Assembly: GCF_036884655.1 (NCBI RefSeq)
Contig: NC_088330.1
Span: forward strand, 31,251,001 to 31,315,000
DNA: 64,000 bases
Direction of reading: 5' to 3'
Source: Musa acuminata AAA Group
Lineage: Eukaryota; Streptophyta; Magnoliopsida; Zingiberales; Musaceae
Each line of letters opens with the position of its first letter. The first letter of the stretch is position 1. The notes beneath the pieces are model-generated. The model did no database searches, was not told where the DNA came from, and saw nothing but the letters and a program-made list of their open reading frames with translations. Shown here piece by piece: positions 48,576-61,978 of the stretch. The translations under genes were made by a program, and so were the position numbers.

Positions 48576-50884
48576 TTGATTCGTAGTAGTTATCTAGTTA
48601 TCATGTTCTAGGTAGTTTTAGGTATGTTTCAAGAAGTGACCCATGATTTAGAAGTTATAAGGTAGTTTCTATAACTACCTCAACCATGGGTGACATAGTG
48701 GAGTGAGGTAGTTACCACTAGGTTCTATAAATAGGACCATAGTTCATGAAGTAAGATAGAAGGAGAATATACTTGGGAATATCTTGTAAGTGTTCTATGT
48801 CAATCATCTTGTTTTAAATACTACATTGATTTTCTTGATCGAAAAGATTCTTTTTACTAATATCGTACTATTATGTTTTTATTATTTCTTTACTCTTTAA
48901 TCCCCAATATTTATGGTATCAGAGTTAAGTTTCAATTTAAACAGGGTATTATGACTTTCAATGGTAATTCCATGTCTCAACCCCTTATTCATATCTTCTC
49001 GGGCAAATGCTATGAATTTTGGAGTATCAAGATGAAGACTCTATTCGAGTCTCAAGATCTTTGAAACTTAATAGAGAATGGATATGCGGATCCAGATGAA
49101 GAAATCACGCTGAGGGAGAATAGAAAGGACTCAAAGACATTGTTCTTCATTCAATAAGCTGTACATGAGACAATCTTCTCAAGAATTGCAGCAGCGACAA
49201 CCTCAAAGCAAGCATTGTTAATACTTCAAAATGAATTTCAAGGCTTATCAAGGGTGATTACGGTAAAACTTCAAACCTTTCGTCGTGAGTTTGAAATTTT
49301 ATTCTTGAAAAACAATGAATCGATGTAAGATTTTCTTTCTTGAGTGACTGAAATTGTTAGTCAAATGAAATCTTATGGTGAACATCTTCCTGATCATATA
49401 ATTGTTGCAAAAGTTTTGAGAAGTTTAACTCCGAAATTTAATCATATTGTTGCTGCAATTGAGGAGTCAAAAGATTTATTTACATTTTCATTTGATGAAC
49501 TAATGAGTTTCTTGTAAGCACATGAAACAAGGTTGAACAGGTCACTTGAAAAAAGTGAAAAGAAAGCATTTCAGGTTAAGAGAGAGTCTTCTACTTCAAA
49601 AGAAGACAAAAAATCAATAGGAAGAGGACGTGACAGAGGAGGATTTCATGGTAGAGGAAATGTAAGAGGAAAAAGAAGAGGATACTTTGATGGGCATGAT
49701 GAACAAAGACAATCAAATTATGATAAAAAAAATTATACGAGTGAAATTAAATATCACTATTGTAAAAAGTTTGGTCACATGAAGGTAGATTGCTGGAAAA
49801 AAGAAAAGCAAGCAAGCTATGTGGAGGAAAATGAAGAAAATAGTAAGTTGTTTAGGACTCATTCACAAGTTAATGATATCTCAAATGATATTTGGTTTCT
49901 AAATAGTGGGTGTTCTAATCATGTGTCAAGCATAAAATCAATGTTTAGAAATATTGTAGAAACTCATAAGTTGAAAGTTAGACTTGGAGATAACAAGTAA
50001 ATTTAAGTGAAAGGAAAATGAACAATTAAGGTGAAGACAAATCAATGGAAGGTAAAATACCTTGACAATATTTTCTTTGTTCCTACTTTATCACATAACT
50101 TGTTGAGTATTGGTCAATTGATAGATGATGGATATTCAGTTATATTTGATGATGGTTCATGCACTATTAAAGATAAAATATCTGGTTTGATTACGGTAAA
50201 TGTTTGCATGATGCAAAACAAGATGTTTCCACTTGATGATTCAAATATTGAAAAGCATGCTCTTATCACAACTCAAAAGAATGAGTTTCATTTATGACAT
50301 TTAAGATATGGACACCTTAACATTAAGGGTTTAAGGTTGTTAAATAAAAAAAAAATGGTTTTCAGATTGTCCAAGATTAATACACTTGATGTATGTGAAT
50401 GTTTCATTTATGACAAACAAAGTAAAAAATCATTTCCTGTTGGAAAAGAATGGAGCATCTAATTGTCTTGAATTAATTCATGCTGACTTATATGGACCTA
50501 TGAATACAAAATCATTTAGTAGAAGTCAATATTTTCTATTGTTTACTAATGATTATAGTCGCATGAGTTGGGTATATTTTCTGAAACTGAAATATAAAAC
50601 ATTTGATAATTTTTGAAAATTCAAGGCACTTGTAAAAAGGTAAAGTGGTAGATACATAAAGATACTTCGAACATATAGAGATTGAATTTTTATCTAATGA
50701 GTTTAATTCTTTTTGTGAAGAAAATGATATTCGTAGAGAATTGACAACACCATACACACCGAAATAAAATAGTATAGCTGAACGTAAGAATCAAACTGTT
50801 GTTGAAATGACAAGAAGTTTGCTTAAAGAAAACACCTTCCAAATCAGCTTTGGATAAAAGCAATAACAACAACAATTTATAATT
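48576..50884 (+). mobile_element. Ty1/copia retrotransposon relic, 3'-truncated, copy 2
   Basis: Duplicate of 17,546-19,854 (offset 31,030): primer-binding site at 48,914-48,924, gag from 48,951, damaged zinc knuckle and protease, and truncation in integrase. It carries one extra stop not present in copy 1: a C-to-T change at 49,998 turns CAA into TAA, ending the gag/protease segment at 50,000 instead of six bases later. Confidence 0.85.
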
Positions 50885-51035
50885 TACTGTTCACTTCCTT
50901 TTATTCTTGCAAGATAGATTTTTTTTTTTCTAACTTCCTTATCTCTTTCTCTTTCTCTATCGATCCTCATTAATTTATCTTTCTGTCTTCTTCCCGACTC
51001 TTTCAATTTTTTTTTTCACTTCTCTCAGGAACCCT
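50885..51035. repeat. CT-rich direct repeat right of the Copia relic, copy 2
   Basis: Duplicate of 19,855-20,003; the poly-T tract beyond it is two bases longer than in copy 1. Confidence 0.7.
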
Positions 51036-51571
51036 TTTTTTTTTTTTTTCCTTCATTTCCTCTTCTTTCTCTCTCCTTTCTCTTTACTGTTCATATACTT
51101 TTCTCTTACGTATCTTCTTCTCTTCCTCTCACGGGTTGCACATCTCTCTCTTTCTCTCTCTCTCTCTCTCTTATATATTGTTCTTCCGACATCCTTTCTC
51201 TCTTTTCCTCCTCGAGCATGGTTGCTTGACCGTGACCTTGCCGTCATGGTACCACCACACACCGACGACGGATGAGTATCCGATCATCATCCTATAAAGA
51301 TATATCCTTACAACAACATTCAAAATCCATATCAAACAATCAATAAATTTCTTATAGGACTTTAAATTATGACTTATGAAAATCTTTAGATCTAGATATT
51401 CATTATATTATATATTGTTAAAAATATTTATAGATCAACTCACATATTTAACTCTATAACATAGATTTGATAGTTGATTTATGATATACATGATGAGTAC
51501 TTGGATATTATATGATAGTTTCATAAAATAAAATATTTGGTAGCTCATTCACCCAAATACCTCTGGCTTCA
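51036..51571. other. CT-rich then AT-rich DNA beyond the gypsy 3' end, copy 2
   Basis: Duplicate of 20,004-20,539, with one substitution at 51,563. No gene seen. Confidence 0.35.
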
Positions 51572-54500
51572 TAATTTTTTTTTAATAAGCCTTCAAGGAT
51601 TGCTCGGTTGGTGACTTCGATTTCACAATTGGTTTAAGAATAAGCCATCAAATTGAATTTTAGTTGGATCCCCAGAGATGTCATAAAATTCTTTGAACCT
51701 GACATTACTGAACTATATCCTATTATCAATAATAAGTGCTTTAGGAACTCTAAATCGAGAGATGACACATAAATCCCTCCACCTATCTTTCTATGATCGA
51801 TGTCATAGGTTTAGCCTCTGCCCATTTGATGAAGTAGTCAGCTCCAACCATAGACATTTCCTTTAGCCTGAAGTAGATGGAAAATATCCTAAAATATCTA
51901 GCCCCCATTATGCAAAGGGCTAAGATGAATCTATCAAGGTTCATTCCATTGTTGGGAGTCTTTAAACTTGAGCATTACGTTAACATCTATCATAGTGTTA
52001 AATGTATCTTACTACATCGTACTTGGGAGTTGGCTAGTAATACCCCTGTGAAGAACTTTGAAGGCCAATGATCTTCCCCCAATGTGTTATTCGCAAGTTA
52101 CCTCCTAAATTTTAGATAGTAGGAGAGATGCTTGGTAGGGTGTAGACATCATAGTAGTGGTCGCGACATTGATCAACTATAAAATACACCGTCAAGGATG
52201 CAATATCATGCTTGTTGTCTTCATACTTTTCTTTTCTTAGTTGGATTATATGGGAGAGTTTCAATCATAAGATATTTTAAGATGTTTACAATACAAGTAG
52301 TCATTATTTGACTTTTGTTTATGCTCCCTAGAACTTTTAAGATCACCTCTTTTGATGGGCATACATGGTTTCTAGAGAATATCTTAGATAATGCATTTAC
52401 TGCTATGTTGTCTCTTTAGGGGACTTGTTCAATACTGAATGATAGGATGTTAGTTATCATTTGCTTTGCCTCCATAAGATATAAGGATATGATAGAATCA
52501 CGGGCCTCATATATACCATTGACTTGGTTGATAATCAATAAGGATTTAAGGATTTACTATAAATTTTCAGGCTCTAGATCCTCATTCCTTTATTGAGTTT
52601 TAGACTAAATAGTAGAGCCTCATACTTTGCCTTATTGTTAGTCACTTTGAAATTAAAACATAGCGCATGCTCATAACTCCCCCCCCCCGATTGCTGACGT
52701 TGTAGAGCTATTCACATAGAAGGTCTAGCATTGGAGCTCCTGCGAAGCCTCTTCAACAAAAGTCATTTTTACCATGATCGGCCAAGGCTTGAGCCTTGAT
52801 GGCGATCTATGGTTTGTAAGAGATATCAAACTCGCTAAGCTCCACTACCTATTTAAGGAGTCTCCAAGTTGCATCAGGCTTTGAGAGGATCTGATGCATT
52901 GGTTTGTTTGTCATGATAATAACATGATGAGCTTAAAAGTATAGGCAGAGATTCCTTGCTACTAGCACTAATATGTAAGTTAGCTTTTCGAAGTTATGAT
53001 ATCGAGTTTATATTTTATGAAGTACATGATTGTATAGTATATTAGTCTTGGACTCGATCTTTTTCCTATATTAATACTAAGCTTACAACCATAGAAGTTA
53101 TTGCCAAGTATAGGCATAATTCATCTCTAGGGAAAGGACTAGAGAGTTAAGGTGGAGTTGTCAAATAGGCTTTGAGCTGGTCAAATGCCATTGACACTAT
53201 TCGATTCATTAAAAATCCTTCAATCACTTTAAAGTCTTAAAGAATAATAAACATCAATTGCTTATCGTAAATAAGAAGTGGCTCGGTGTGGTGATCCAGC
53301 CCGTTAGCTACTGAACCTCTCTTATTGAGGCTGAGAGCCTCATGTTAATGATGGTCTAGCCTTACTTAGGGTTTGCATATGTTCTCCATTAACGGATCAT
53401 GAAACCTAAAAATCTTTTAAAACTCACATCGAAAGCACACTTCATAGGATTCAATGATATTTAGAATTTTTTAATAGTCACAAATGTTTTCCCTAAGTTA
53501 GAGAGATAGGTGCTTGCAACACGGCTCTTCATTAGCATGTCATCAATATATACCTTTATTTTCCATCTAATTTGGTGTTAGAATATCTTGTTGATTGTTC
53601 TTTGGTAAGTTGCTCTAATATCTTTTAGCTCAAATAGTGTTACTTTGTAGCAGTACAAACCTTTGTTAATAATGAAGGCAGTGTACTCTTTATCTTCTCG
53701 CACCATCTTTATCTAATCATATCTAGAAAAAGCATCTATGAAAGTTAATAATTCATAACTAGAGGTCGAGTCGACCAATTGGTCTATTGGAAGGAGAGGA
53801 AAGTTATCTTTTAGAAAAAATCAGTATAATCAATACACATTCTTTATTTTTCATTATTTATTTTAACAAGGACTAGATTTGCAAACCACTTATGATAGTA
53901 GATGTCATGAATAAAATCAGCATTTAACAACTTGCTAACTTCTTCTTCGACTACTACTTGTTGATTTAGGGCAAATCTTCAAGGCTTATGACAAGTTGCT
54001 CAATATACTGAATCGATAGTGGTTGTCTTGACGGTATGTTTTGGTCGCTCAAGGTCTAAGAAAATTTCTTCCTATGGCTCCTTCTTGGAGATGAGAGGAT
54101 GTTGGGGATGGATCTCTAGAGTCCATTTGTTGTATAGGGTGAGCTATTCTCTTAGACAAGTTGATCCACATCAAATAGCATTGCCTTGACTCTTTGGGAT
54201 CACTTCTTAGCTCTGTCACTCCTGAGCTAGTGAAATTTTTTGATGTCATGTAGTAGGTTGATACTACCGCTCATATATGATTAAGCGAGGGACACCCTAT
54301 GATGGCATTATATGCAGACGAAAGGTCAACCACCAAAAACTTGGTCTTCATAGTTTTTGAGCAATTGTCAGACTTGAAGATGACGTAAAGATCTATGGTC
54401 CCTAGCGAAGTGATGGAGTCCCTTAAGAACCCAGTAAAGGTTGAGGAGATCAGTTATAGATCCTTGGTAGATAGACTAATTTTTTGAAAAGCATCATAGT

Positions 54501-55818
54501 AGAGTATATTTATTGAGCTTCTAGTGTCGATCATGATCATTTTCATTAATGCATTAGTGATCCCGATGGAGATTACCAATGCATCATCATGTTTTGGGTC
54601 TGGGTGCTTATCCTATTCCTTGAACATAATTGATTGGTCTCAATTATAATAGAATCTCTTGCATAGGATTTTTGGGTAGATGAACTACTAGCGCTCGCGA
54701 TTGGCTCTCAATGATCATATTGATTTGTTGCTCAATGGGGCCTTTGGGCCTCGATAATGTTTTATGAATCTTAGGTAGAAACTTATGAAGATGACTCCTT
54801 TTGATTAACTCTTCAATTTGCTCCTTTTGGGCATAGCAATCTTCCGTATTAAGTCCATGGTCTTGATGGAAGTGATAGTATTTTATCTTTTTTTTTTGTC
54901 AATGGGGCTTTCATGGGGCATGGTGCCGTAAGAGCCCTTCTTCTGGGATTTGCATGAATAACTCTATATGGGAGGTGTTAAGTGAGGTGAAATCTTATTG
55001 TGGTAATCAGTCACTTTCTATTTATCATTTCATGGCCTTTCCATAGGGTTTTGTTATTAAGATCTTTCCTCCTTTGTCGTCTTTTTCAGTTCAACCTTTC
55101 TATTTCCAGTGATTATAGACTCAACTACTATATGATGGTTTGCCTCTTATAAAAGCTCTAGAAATATGGTCGGAGACTTAGTGATGACTTAGTGATAGTT
55201 GGAGTTCGCTAATGTATGCATTGATGAGGACAAATGGAGTTGGATTAGCAATTAAGTTAACCTCATCATTAAATTTTCTATATAACTCTCCAAGAATTCC
55301 TTCTCTTCCTATCTGATGGCTAGGAGAAAGGTGGTGGGCTTCTCTAAAAGTTGATAACTAATAAAGTTAAGCTTAAACTCTTTAGTCAATTGCCCAAATA
55401 AGAAGATTGACTCTCAGAGAGCTTAACAAATTATTCACGTGCAACTCCCCCTTAAGGTTGTTAGGAAAGTTCAACATATTAGTGAGTTGATGGTTCCAAA
55501 TAACATCATTTGAGACATAAAAGTTATGATGTATTCCGAAGGGTCATATTTTCTCTTGTATACATTGAGTGATGGGAATTGGATGCCTTAGTGGATCAGC
55601 TCCTCATTGTTACTTTTTGTGAAAGGAGACCACAGGTATGATTCTATTTCTAGCCAATTTTCCTATTTTATCTTATTTTCCAATTACTAATCCATTTTAT
55701 TTAGTTGGTCCGAACCTCAACTAAAAGTTTGGTTGATTTAGTAATCGACTCGTTGGGAAGATCTGGAATTGGTGTTGGAATAGGGATTTCAGTCAAAGGG
55801 GGAGACTACACTTCTTGT
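51572..55818 (-). mobile_element. Ty3/gypsy retrotransposon relic (Tat-like), copy 2
   Basis: Duplicate of 20,540-24,786 (offset 31,032), equally broken. Substitutions from copy 1 were seen at 52,286 and 53,434, both transitions. Confidence 0.75.
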
Positions 55819-57408
55819 TGGGAAAAACCTATTATAGCAGAATAATTCTTTTTCCCTCTTTGTGTATCAAAATGGGTTCCTCATCAAAATATCAACTTGA
55901 TATCAAAAGCATATATCAACCAAAGTAGCAAAAACAGTAGAGCAAAAAATTAATCACAAAGTGAGACCAAATTTTAATGTAGAAAATCCAATGCAGGAAA
56001 AATCACGGGACCGTAGTCCACTTCAAACTTCCACTATCACTAATAATGATAACATATTTATAATAAGTCTTCTCTGAAATATCAAGAGGATCAAAATAAC
56101 CTCAAGATCATATATCTTGGCTCAAGAATAACATATCATCATCATAAAGAGAATTTTATGTCTCACAAAGTGGGTATAGTAGGAAAGTACCTTAGAGATG
56201 ATAAATTATAAATCAGCACCATTAGGATTGTAGAGATTATTGTAAGGATTTTTCACATATAATTTGGGTTAAAACTGATAAAGTTTGGCCACTGATCGTC
56301 AAGTAGAAAAACTCAAAATCCTAATGGTCTATTTTCTCTTTCTCTCTCTGCTCTTTTCTCTCCCTGTGCATTGTCACCGTTCGTTGCACGCACCGTTCGT
56401 TCGCTGGCCTTACTGTGCACGTCTGATTCTTTTTCTTTTCATTTTTTTAATAAATCAGATTTGGGCTGACTGCCCAAATCATCTAGTCAAAGCCCATATA
56501 TGGGTTGAACCTAACAATTCTCCCCCTCCAACTCATATGGTGGGCTATACTAAGCCCGCTCTTCGCCTACATACTTTAAGCTTCTCCTTATGCAAAGACT
56601 TTGTCAACATATTTGATTAATTCTCATTGGTATACATATTTTCCAAGTGTAATTCTTTCATCTCAAGCACATCACAAATCCAGTGATATCTCACATAATA
56701 TGCTTGGATCTAGAATGGTACGTTGAATTCTTGGAGAGGTGAATGACACTTTGACTGTCACAGTTAATAGTATATCCTTCTTATTTCAAGCCCAATCCCT
56801 ATAGAAACTTTTTCATTCATAAAGCTTCCTTGTAGGCTTTAATAATTGCTATGTATTCTACTTCTGTGGTTGATAGAGCAACATAATTATATAACTTAGA
56901 CTGCCAAGAGATTGCTCCCCTTGCAAATGTCATCAAGAATCTCGAAGTGGACATTTTGGAATCAATATCACATGTCATGTTTGCATTTGTGTACTCTTCT
57001 AGTACAAGTTTATCACTACCAAAACATAAACACAACTTGGAAGAACCTCTTAGATATCTTAATATCTATTTCACTACTGCCCAATGTTCCTTATCAGGAT
57101 TAGAGAAAATCGGCTGACAACTCCAACTACATAAGCTATATCTGGCCTAGTACAAACCATAGCATACATCAAATTGTCTACTGTATATGAGTAAGATACT
57201 TTGGAAATTTCTTCTTTTTCTTTCTCACTTGTAGGATATTATTTTGAACTAAGCTTAAAATGACCTACAAGTGGAGAACAAACTACTTTGGCGTTACTCA
57301 TGTTGAATCTTTCAAGAACATTTTCAATGTAAGTCTCCTAAGATAGCCAAATCTTTCTTTTCTTCTTATCACGAAGAATCTTAATGCCAAGTATTTGTTT
57401 CATCGATC

Positions 57409-58035
57409 CTAAGTTTTCATGGCAAAAGACTTACTTAGCTCTCTTTTAAACTTTTCAATTTTACCAGCATCATGACCAACAATCAGTAAATCATCAACAT
57501 ATAGTAGGAGAATAATAAAATCATCATTTGAATTTATTTTCATAAATACATAATGATCAGATGTGGTTCTATTATACCCTTGGCTCATCATAAAGAAATC
57601 AAACTTCTTGTACCACTGTCTAGGTGCCTGTTTGAGTCCATATAAGCTTTTTTTAAACTTACACACCAGATTTTCTTTTCTCTTGACTTTGAAACCTTCT
57701 TGTTGCTCCATGTAAATTTCTTCTTCTAAGTCACCATGAAGAAACGTTGATTTCACATCAAGTTGCTCAACTTCTAAATTCAACCAGATAGCTAAACCAA
57801 GAACAACTCGGATAGAGAAAATTTTCACAATTGGAGAAAATATTTCTTCAAAATCAATACCTTTCTTTTGACTGAATCTTTTCACAACTAGTCGCGTCTT
57901 GTATCTTTGTTGTGAGCTATTATTTTCGGTCTTCAATTTGTAAACATATTTATTCTTGAGAGATTTCTTCTCTTTAGGCAACTTTACCAAGTCAGAGCTG
58001 TGGTTCACAAGCAAGGATCTCATATCTTCTTGCAT
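57409..58035 (-). pseudogene. Copia reverse transcriptase fragment, copy 2
   Basis: 208 open codons from the reverse-transcriptase start region to past YVDD. It is cut off from its upstream part by the 79-bp deletion. Confidence 0.85.
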
Positions 58036-58352
58036 GGCTTTAACCCACTCATTCTTCTGGTAGATGGTTGTCGCTCTCTTGTGGATCTTCTCAATGGAAT
58101 CTCAACTGGTGGTGGAGGTGCTTGTTCAGTTGGTTCAACATCATCAACTATAGGAGTATCATCACTAGCATTCTCACCACAATCTTCTTGTTCATCTCCC
58201 TCATGATCATCATGAACTACGAGTGAAGGAATTGGACCCAAACTCCAAGGAATATAAACACAAGTTTTTGGCTTCTTAATATTATCACAATCGTCAAATA
58301 ATTGGTCTTCAAGAAATACAACATCTCTACTTCTAATAATCTTCCTATTCAC
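58020..58352 (-). pseudogene. Copia integrase tail fragment, frameshifted, copy 2
   Basis: 110 codons. They match the start of the 340-codon frame of copy 1 as far as RRSTRERQPSTR, then leave frame at the deletion and stop. Confidence 0.85.
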
Positions 58353-59090
58353 TAGATCTCATAATATGTACTCAAACTCTTCATGATCATATCCTAAGAA
58401 GATACATGCTTTTGCCTTATTATTAAGCTTGAACCTCTCATCTCTAGGAATATAAAAAAATACTTTACACCCAAAGACTCTCAAATGATTACAAGATATA
58501 TCTTTTCCTTTTCATACTCTTTCTTTAGCATCACCTTTCAGATAAACTGATGGAGAAAAATTTATAAGGTTAACTATAGTTCTCACAACCTCCCCCCAAA
58601 ATGACTTAGGTAACTTAGCGTAGGAAAGAATACACCTAATCCTTTTTTCAATTGTTTTGTTCATCCATTCTACAACACCGTTCTGCTAAGGAGTTTTAGA
58701 AACTGTTTTCTCAAGCCTGATACCATAAACCCTACAGTAATTCTCAAAATGACCCCTGTACTCGCTACCATTATATGCTCGAGCACACTTTAGCTTTTTG
58801 CTAGTTTCTCTTTCAACACTAATATGAAATTCTTTGAAAACATCGAGTACATGATTTTTAGATTTCAAAGCAAAAGCCCACACTTTTCTAGAATGGTCAT
58901 CAATAAAAGTAACAAAATAAAGAGCACCTCCAAGAGTTCTAGTTTACATAGTATAGATATCATTATGAATTAAATCAATAATATCTGATCTTCGATATGA
59001 TGGATATGTATGAAAGACAACTCTATGTTTTTTTTCAACTAAGCAATGATCACAAGATTTAAGAGATGTACCTTGCAACTTTGGTAAGAA

Positions 59091-59999
59091 TTACTTTCTA
59101 GCAAGAGTTTGAAGTCCCTTCTCACTGATATGACTAAGCCTATTATGCTGAAGATCTATGCTTTCACCCTTCTGAATTGCATTAATCTCTCCTTTGTGTA
59201 GCTTAGCTTCCATGACATAAAAATAGTTAAGCTTCTTTCCTCTCGCCACAATTAGAGAACCTTTAGTGAGTTTCCATTTACTTTCACCAAAATAGTGTGT
59301 AAATCTCTCATCATCAAGTCTACCTATAGATATCAAGTTAAGATGAATATCTGGAACATGTCTAACATATTTGAGTATCAATTTGTTCTCAATACTAGTC
59401 TCCAAGCAAATATCTTCAATACCCACAATCTTAGATGTACCACTATTTCCTATTCTGACACTACCAAAATCACCAGTAGTGTAAGATCTGAAGTGATTAC
59501 CATGAGAAGTAACATGAAATGAAGCACCAGAGTCAATTACCCAATTACTATCCTGAGCTACAAGATTGACACAACCGTCATCATAAACAATAATGATATC
59601 ACCTTCAACAACAAGTATATTGGTCTCTTTCTCATTTTTCTTCATTTTATTCTGTTCTCGCTTCCAAAACATATACTCTTTCTTCTTGTGACCTAGCCTG
59701 TTATAGTGGAAATATTTGATATCCCTTCTAGACTTGGATCTTCCTCTATAACCATGTGGATTTCTACTATGACTTCTTCCACATTTTTCTTGTTTTTCAG
59801 AAACAAATGCACCAGAAGAAGATTCACCTTGTTCTTTCCTTCTAGCATCTTCATTTAGCAAATTGTCTTTAACCATATCTATAGTTAGAGTTCCCTCTGG
59901 CATGGAGTTATAAATTATCACAACATACGTTTCCCAACCTTTTGGTAAAGAGCTGAAAAGTAATAATCCTTGTATCTCATCATCTATATTTATTTTCAT
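59091..59999 (-). pseudogene. Copia gag C-terminus, protease and pre-integrase, copy 2
   Basis: Identical in translation to 28,138-29,046, including the three Cys-to-Tyr changes in the zinc knuckle. Confidence 0.85.
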
Positions 60000-61091
60000 A
60001 GCAACTAACTTGTTTGTAAGACCCTAAAATAGACTTATATGCTCAATAATATTACCACCATCTTTATACTTCAAATTTACAAGTCTTCTAAGGAGAAATT
60101 CTGTTTCCCACTGTCTTTTTCGCAAAGTGATTTTCTAACTTTTGCCAAACAACATCAGCTCTGGTTTCATCAGAAATATGCTCATGCAAATTTATATACA
60201 TCCATCTTCTAATATAAGCAATAGTTTTTCTATGTTGAACCTCTCATTCCTCATCCTCTATAGTAGAAGGTTTATCTTTAACCTTGATGGGCTTATACAA
60301 ATCTTTGCGATAGAGCAAATCTTCCATCATACACCTCTAAGTGGAATAATTTGATAAGTTCAATTTAATCATACTATCTGACTGTTCCATTTCAATCACA
60401 CAAGAAAAAAAAACTAGCACCGACCTGTTAAAGCGAAATAATTATTTTCTCTCTTTGTGTATCAAAATAAGTTCCTCATCAAAATACCAACTTGATATCA
60501 AAAACACATATCCACCAGAGCAGCATAAACAGTAGGATAATAAATCAATCACAAAGTGAGATCAAATTTTAACGTGAAAAATCCAATGCGGGAAAAACCA
60601 CGAGACCGTAGTTCACTTCAAACTTCCACTATCACTAATAATATAACATGTTTACAATAAATCTTCTCTAAAATAACAAGAGGATCATAATAACATTAAG
60701 ACCATATATCTTGGCTCAATAATAGCATATAATCATCACATGGATGAATTTCATCAAAAAGAGAATTTTAGATCTCACAAAATGGGTATAACAAGAAAAT
60801 ACCTCAGAGAGAATAAATTGTAGATTAACACCGTTAGGATTGTAAAGCTTACTACAAGAATTCTTCACATATAATTTGAATCAAAACAAAAAAACTCAAA
60901 ATCCTAATTATCTCTCTTCTCTTTCTCTCTTTGTTATTTTCTCTCATTGTGCACCGCAATCGTTCGTTGCACGCCAAATTCGTTCGCTGCCCTCATTTGT
61001 GCACGTCTCTTTCTTTTTTTTCTTTTTTTTTTAATAATTCAGATTTGGGTTGACTACCTAATCATATAGTCGAAGCGGGTTGAACCCAACA

Positions 61092-61978
61092 CTTGTGAAG
61101 TTGACACAGAGGACTATTATGGAGAGTTGGTCTAAGGCAAGGGTTTAGAGAGCTTCCTGTCTATGGTGAGAGGTAAGTTGATTTTGGGAAGACGATTTAT
61201 CTTATTCGTGATAATCGTATCGTAGAGAGCTTCCTGTCTATTTGCTCATATGATTATCTTTTAATTGTCAGATGTATAATAGAAGCGTGACGAATCCATT
61301 CTTAATGTAATTAATATATTAAACAGATTATGAATATCATAGGAGTGAATTGATTATTGATTGATTTGTATGAAAAATATTCTATATGATTGTAACATTG
61401 TACCATCCTTGATTTTTCAGAAGTTGTTACACTAGTTCTAATATCATTAAAAAGTCTATTATTGATGAGTTTCAGTTAAACTAATCAAAATTAATATACA
61501 TCAATTTAACCTAAAAAATTAAACTTTTAAATTATAGATCAAACCAATCTGATTTTTTCAATTCTGTGATGTGAGATTATCCTTTTGATTCATCTCCTTT
61601 CTCCTACCTGTAAAGGAGGTTTGTCTACACTTGACTTGTGTGATATGTAGTTCCTCTCTAGTAAGTCGTGTCATATCATATAATTTGAATCATATCTTTA
61701 ATCAATAGACCAACAACGGGTGTCACGATACTTATCAATTCGAGTTTCTTGGATTTAGTAAACTCTTCTGTTGAACCCGCTTCGTATTCAACGAAAAAAA
61801 GGTACGTTACACACATACTCGTTTCTTTATTGAAAGAAGAAAAGGACGTGTATGACTGCATGTCACTAGATTTGTTGGAGTGATTTCACAACCATACAAT
61901 TCATCTCACATTTCTTTCCCTCCTCTGATGACTCCTTGCCTTGTAAGCAGTCATTGTCTGCTTTACAGCTTCACAAAA
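61092..61978. other. Gypsy remainder and unassigned DNA up to copy 3
   Basis: Duplicate of 30,139-31,025. No gene recognised. Confidence 0.35.

Larger units (their letters stand above)
55819..61091 (-). mobile_element. Ty1/copia retrotransposon (Tnt1-like), inactive, copy 2
   Basis: Duplicate of 24,787-30,138, 79 bp shorter. LTRs are at 55,819-56,516 and 60,415-61,091; CTTGT target duplications at 55,814-55,818 and 61,092-61,096. The deletion joins 58,056 to 58,057 and breaks the pol frame into segments of 208 codons (58,035-57,409, reverse transcriptase with YVDD) and 110 codons (58,352-58,020, integrase tail and linker). The gag/protease segment (59,999-59,091) and the integrase fragment (58,883-58,686) are unchanged. 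Confidence 0.88.
31026..61978. repeat. Tandem unit, copy 2 (30,953 bp)
   Basis: This is a head-to-tail repeat of 1-31,025. The offset is 31,025 up to the CT microsatellite, 31,027 after it, 31,030 after two AT microsatellites, 31,032 after a poly-T tract near 51,035, and 30,953 after a 79-bp deletion at 58,056/58,057. Substitutions found by eye, as copy 1/copy 2 positions: 2713/33738, 18968/49998, 20531/51563, 21254/52286, 22402/53434, 25044/56076, 26152/57184, 27504/58457, 27720/58673 and 29169/60122. Others may have been missed. Confidence 0.97.
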
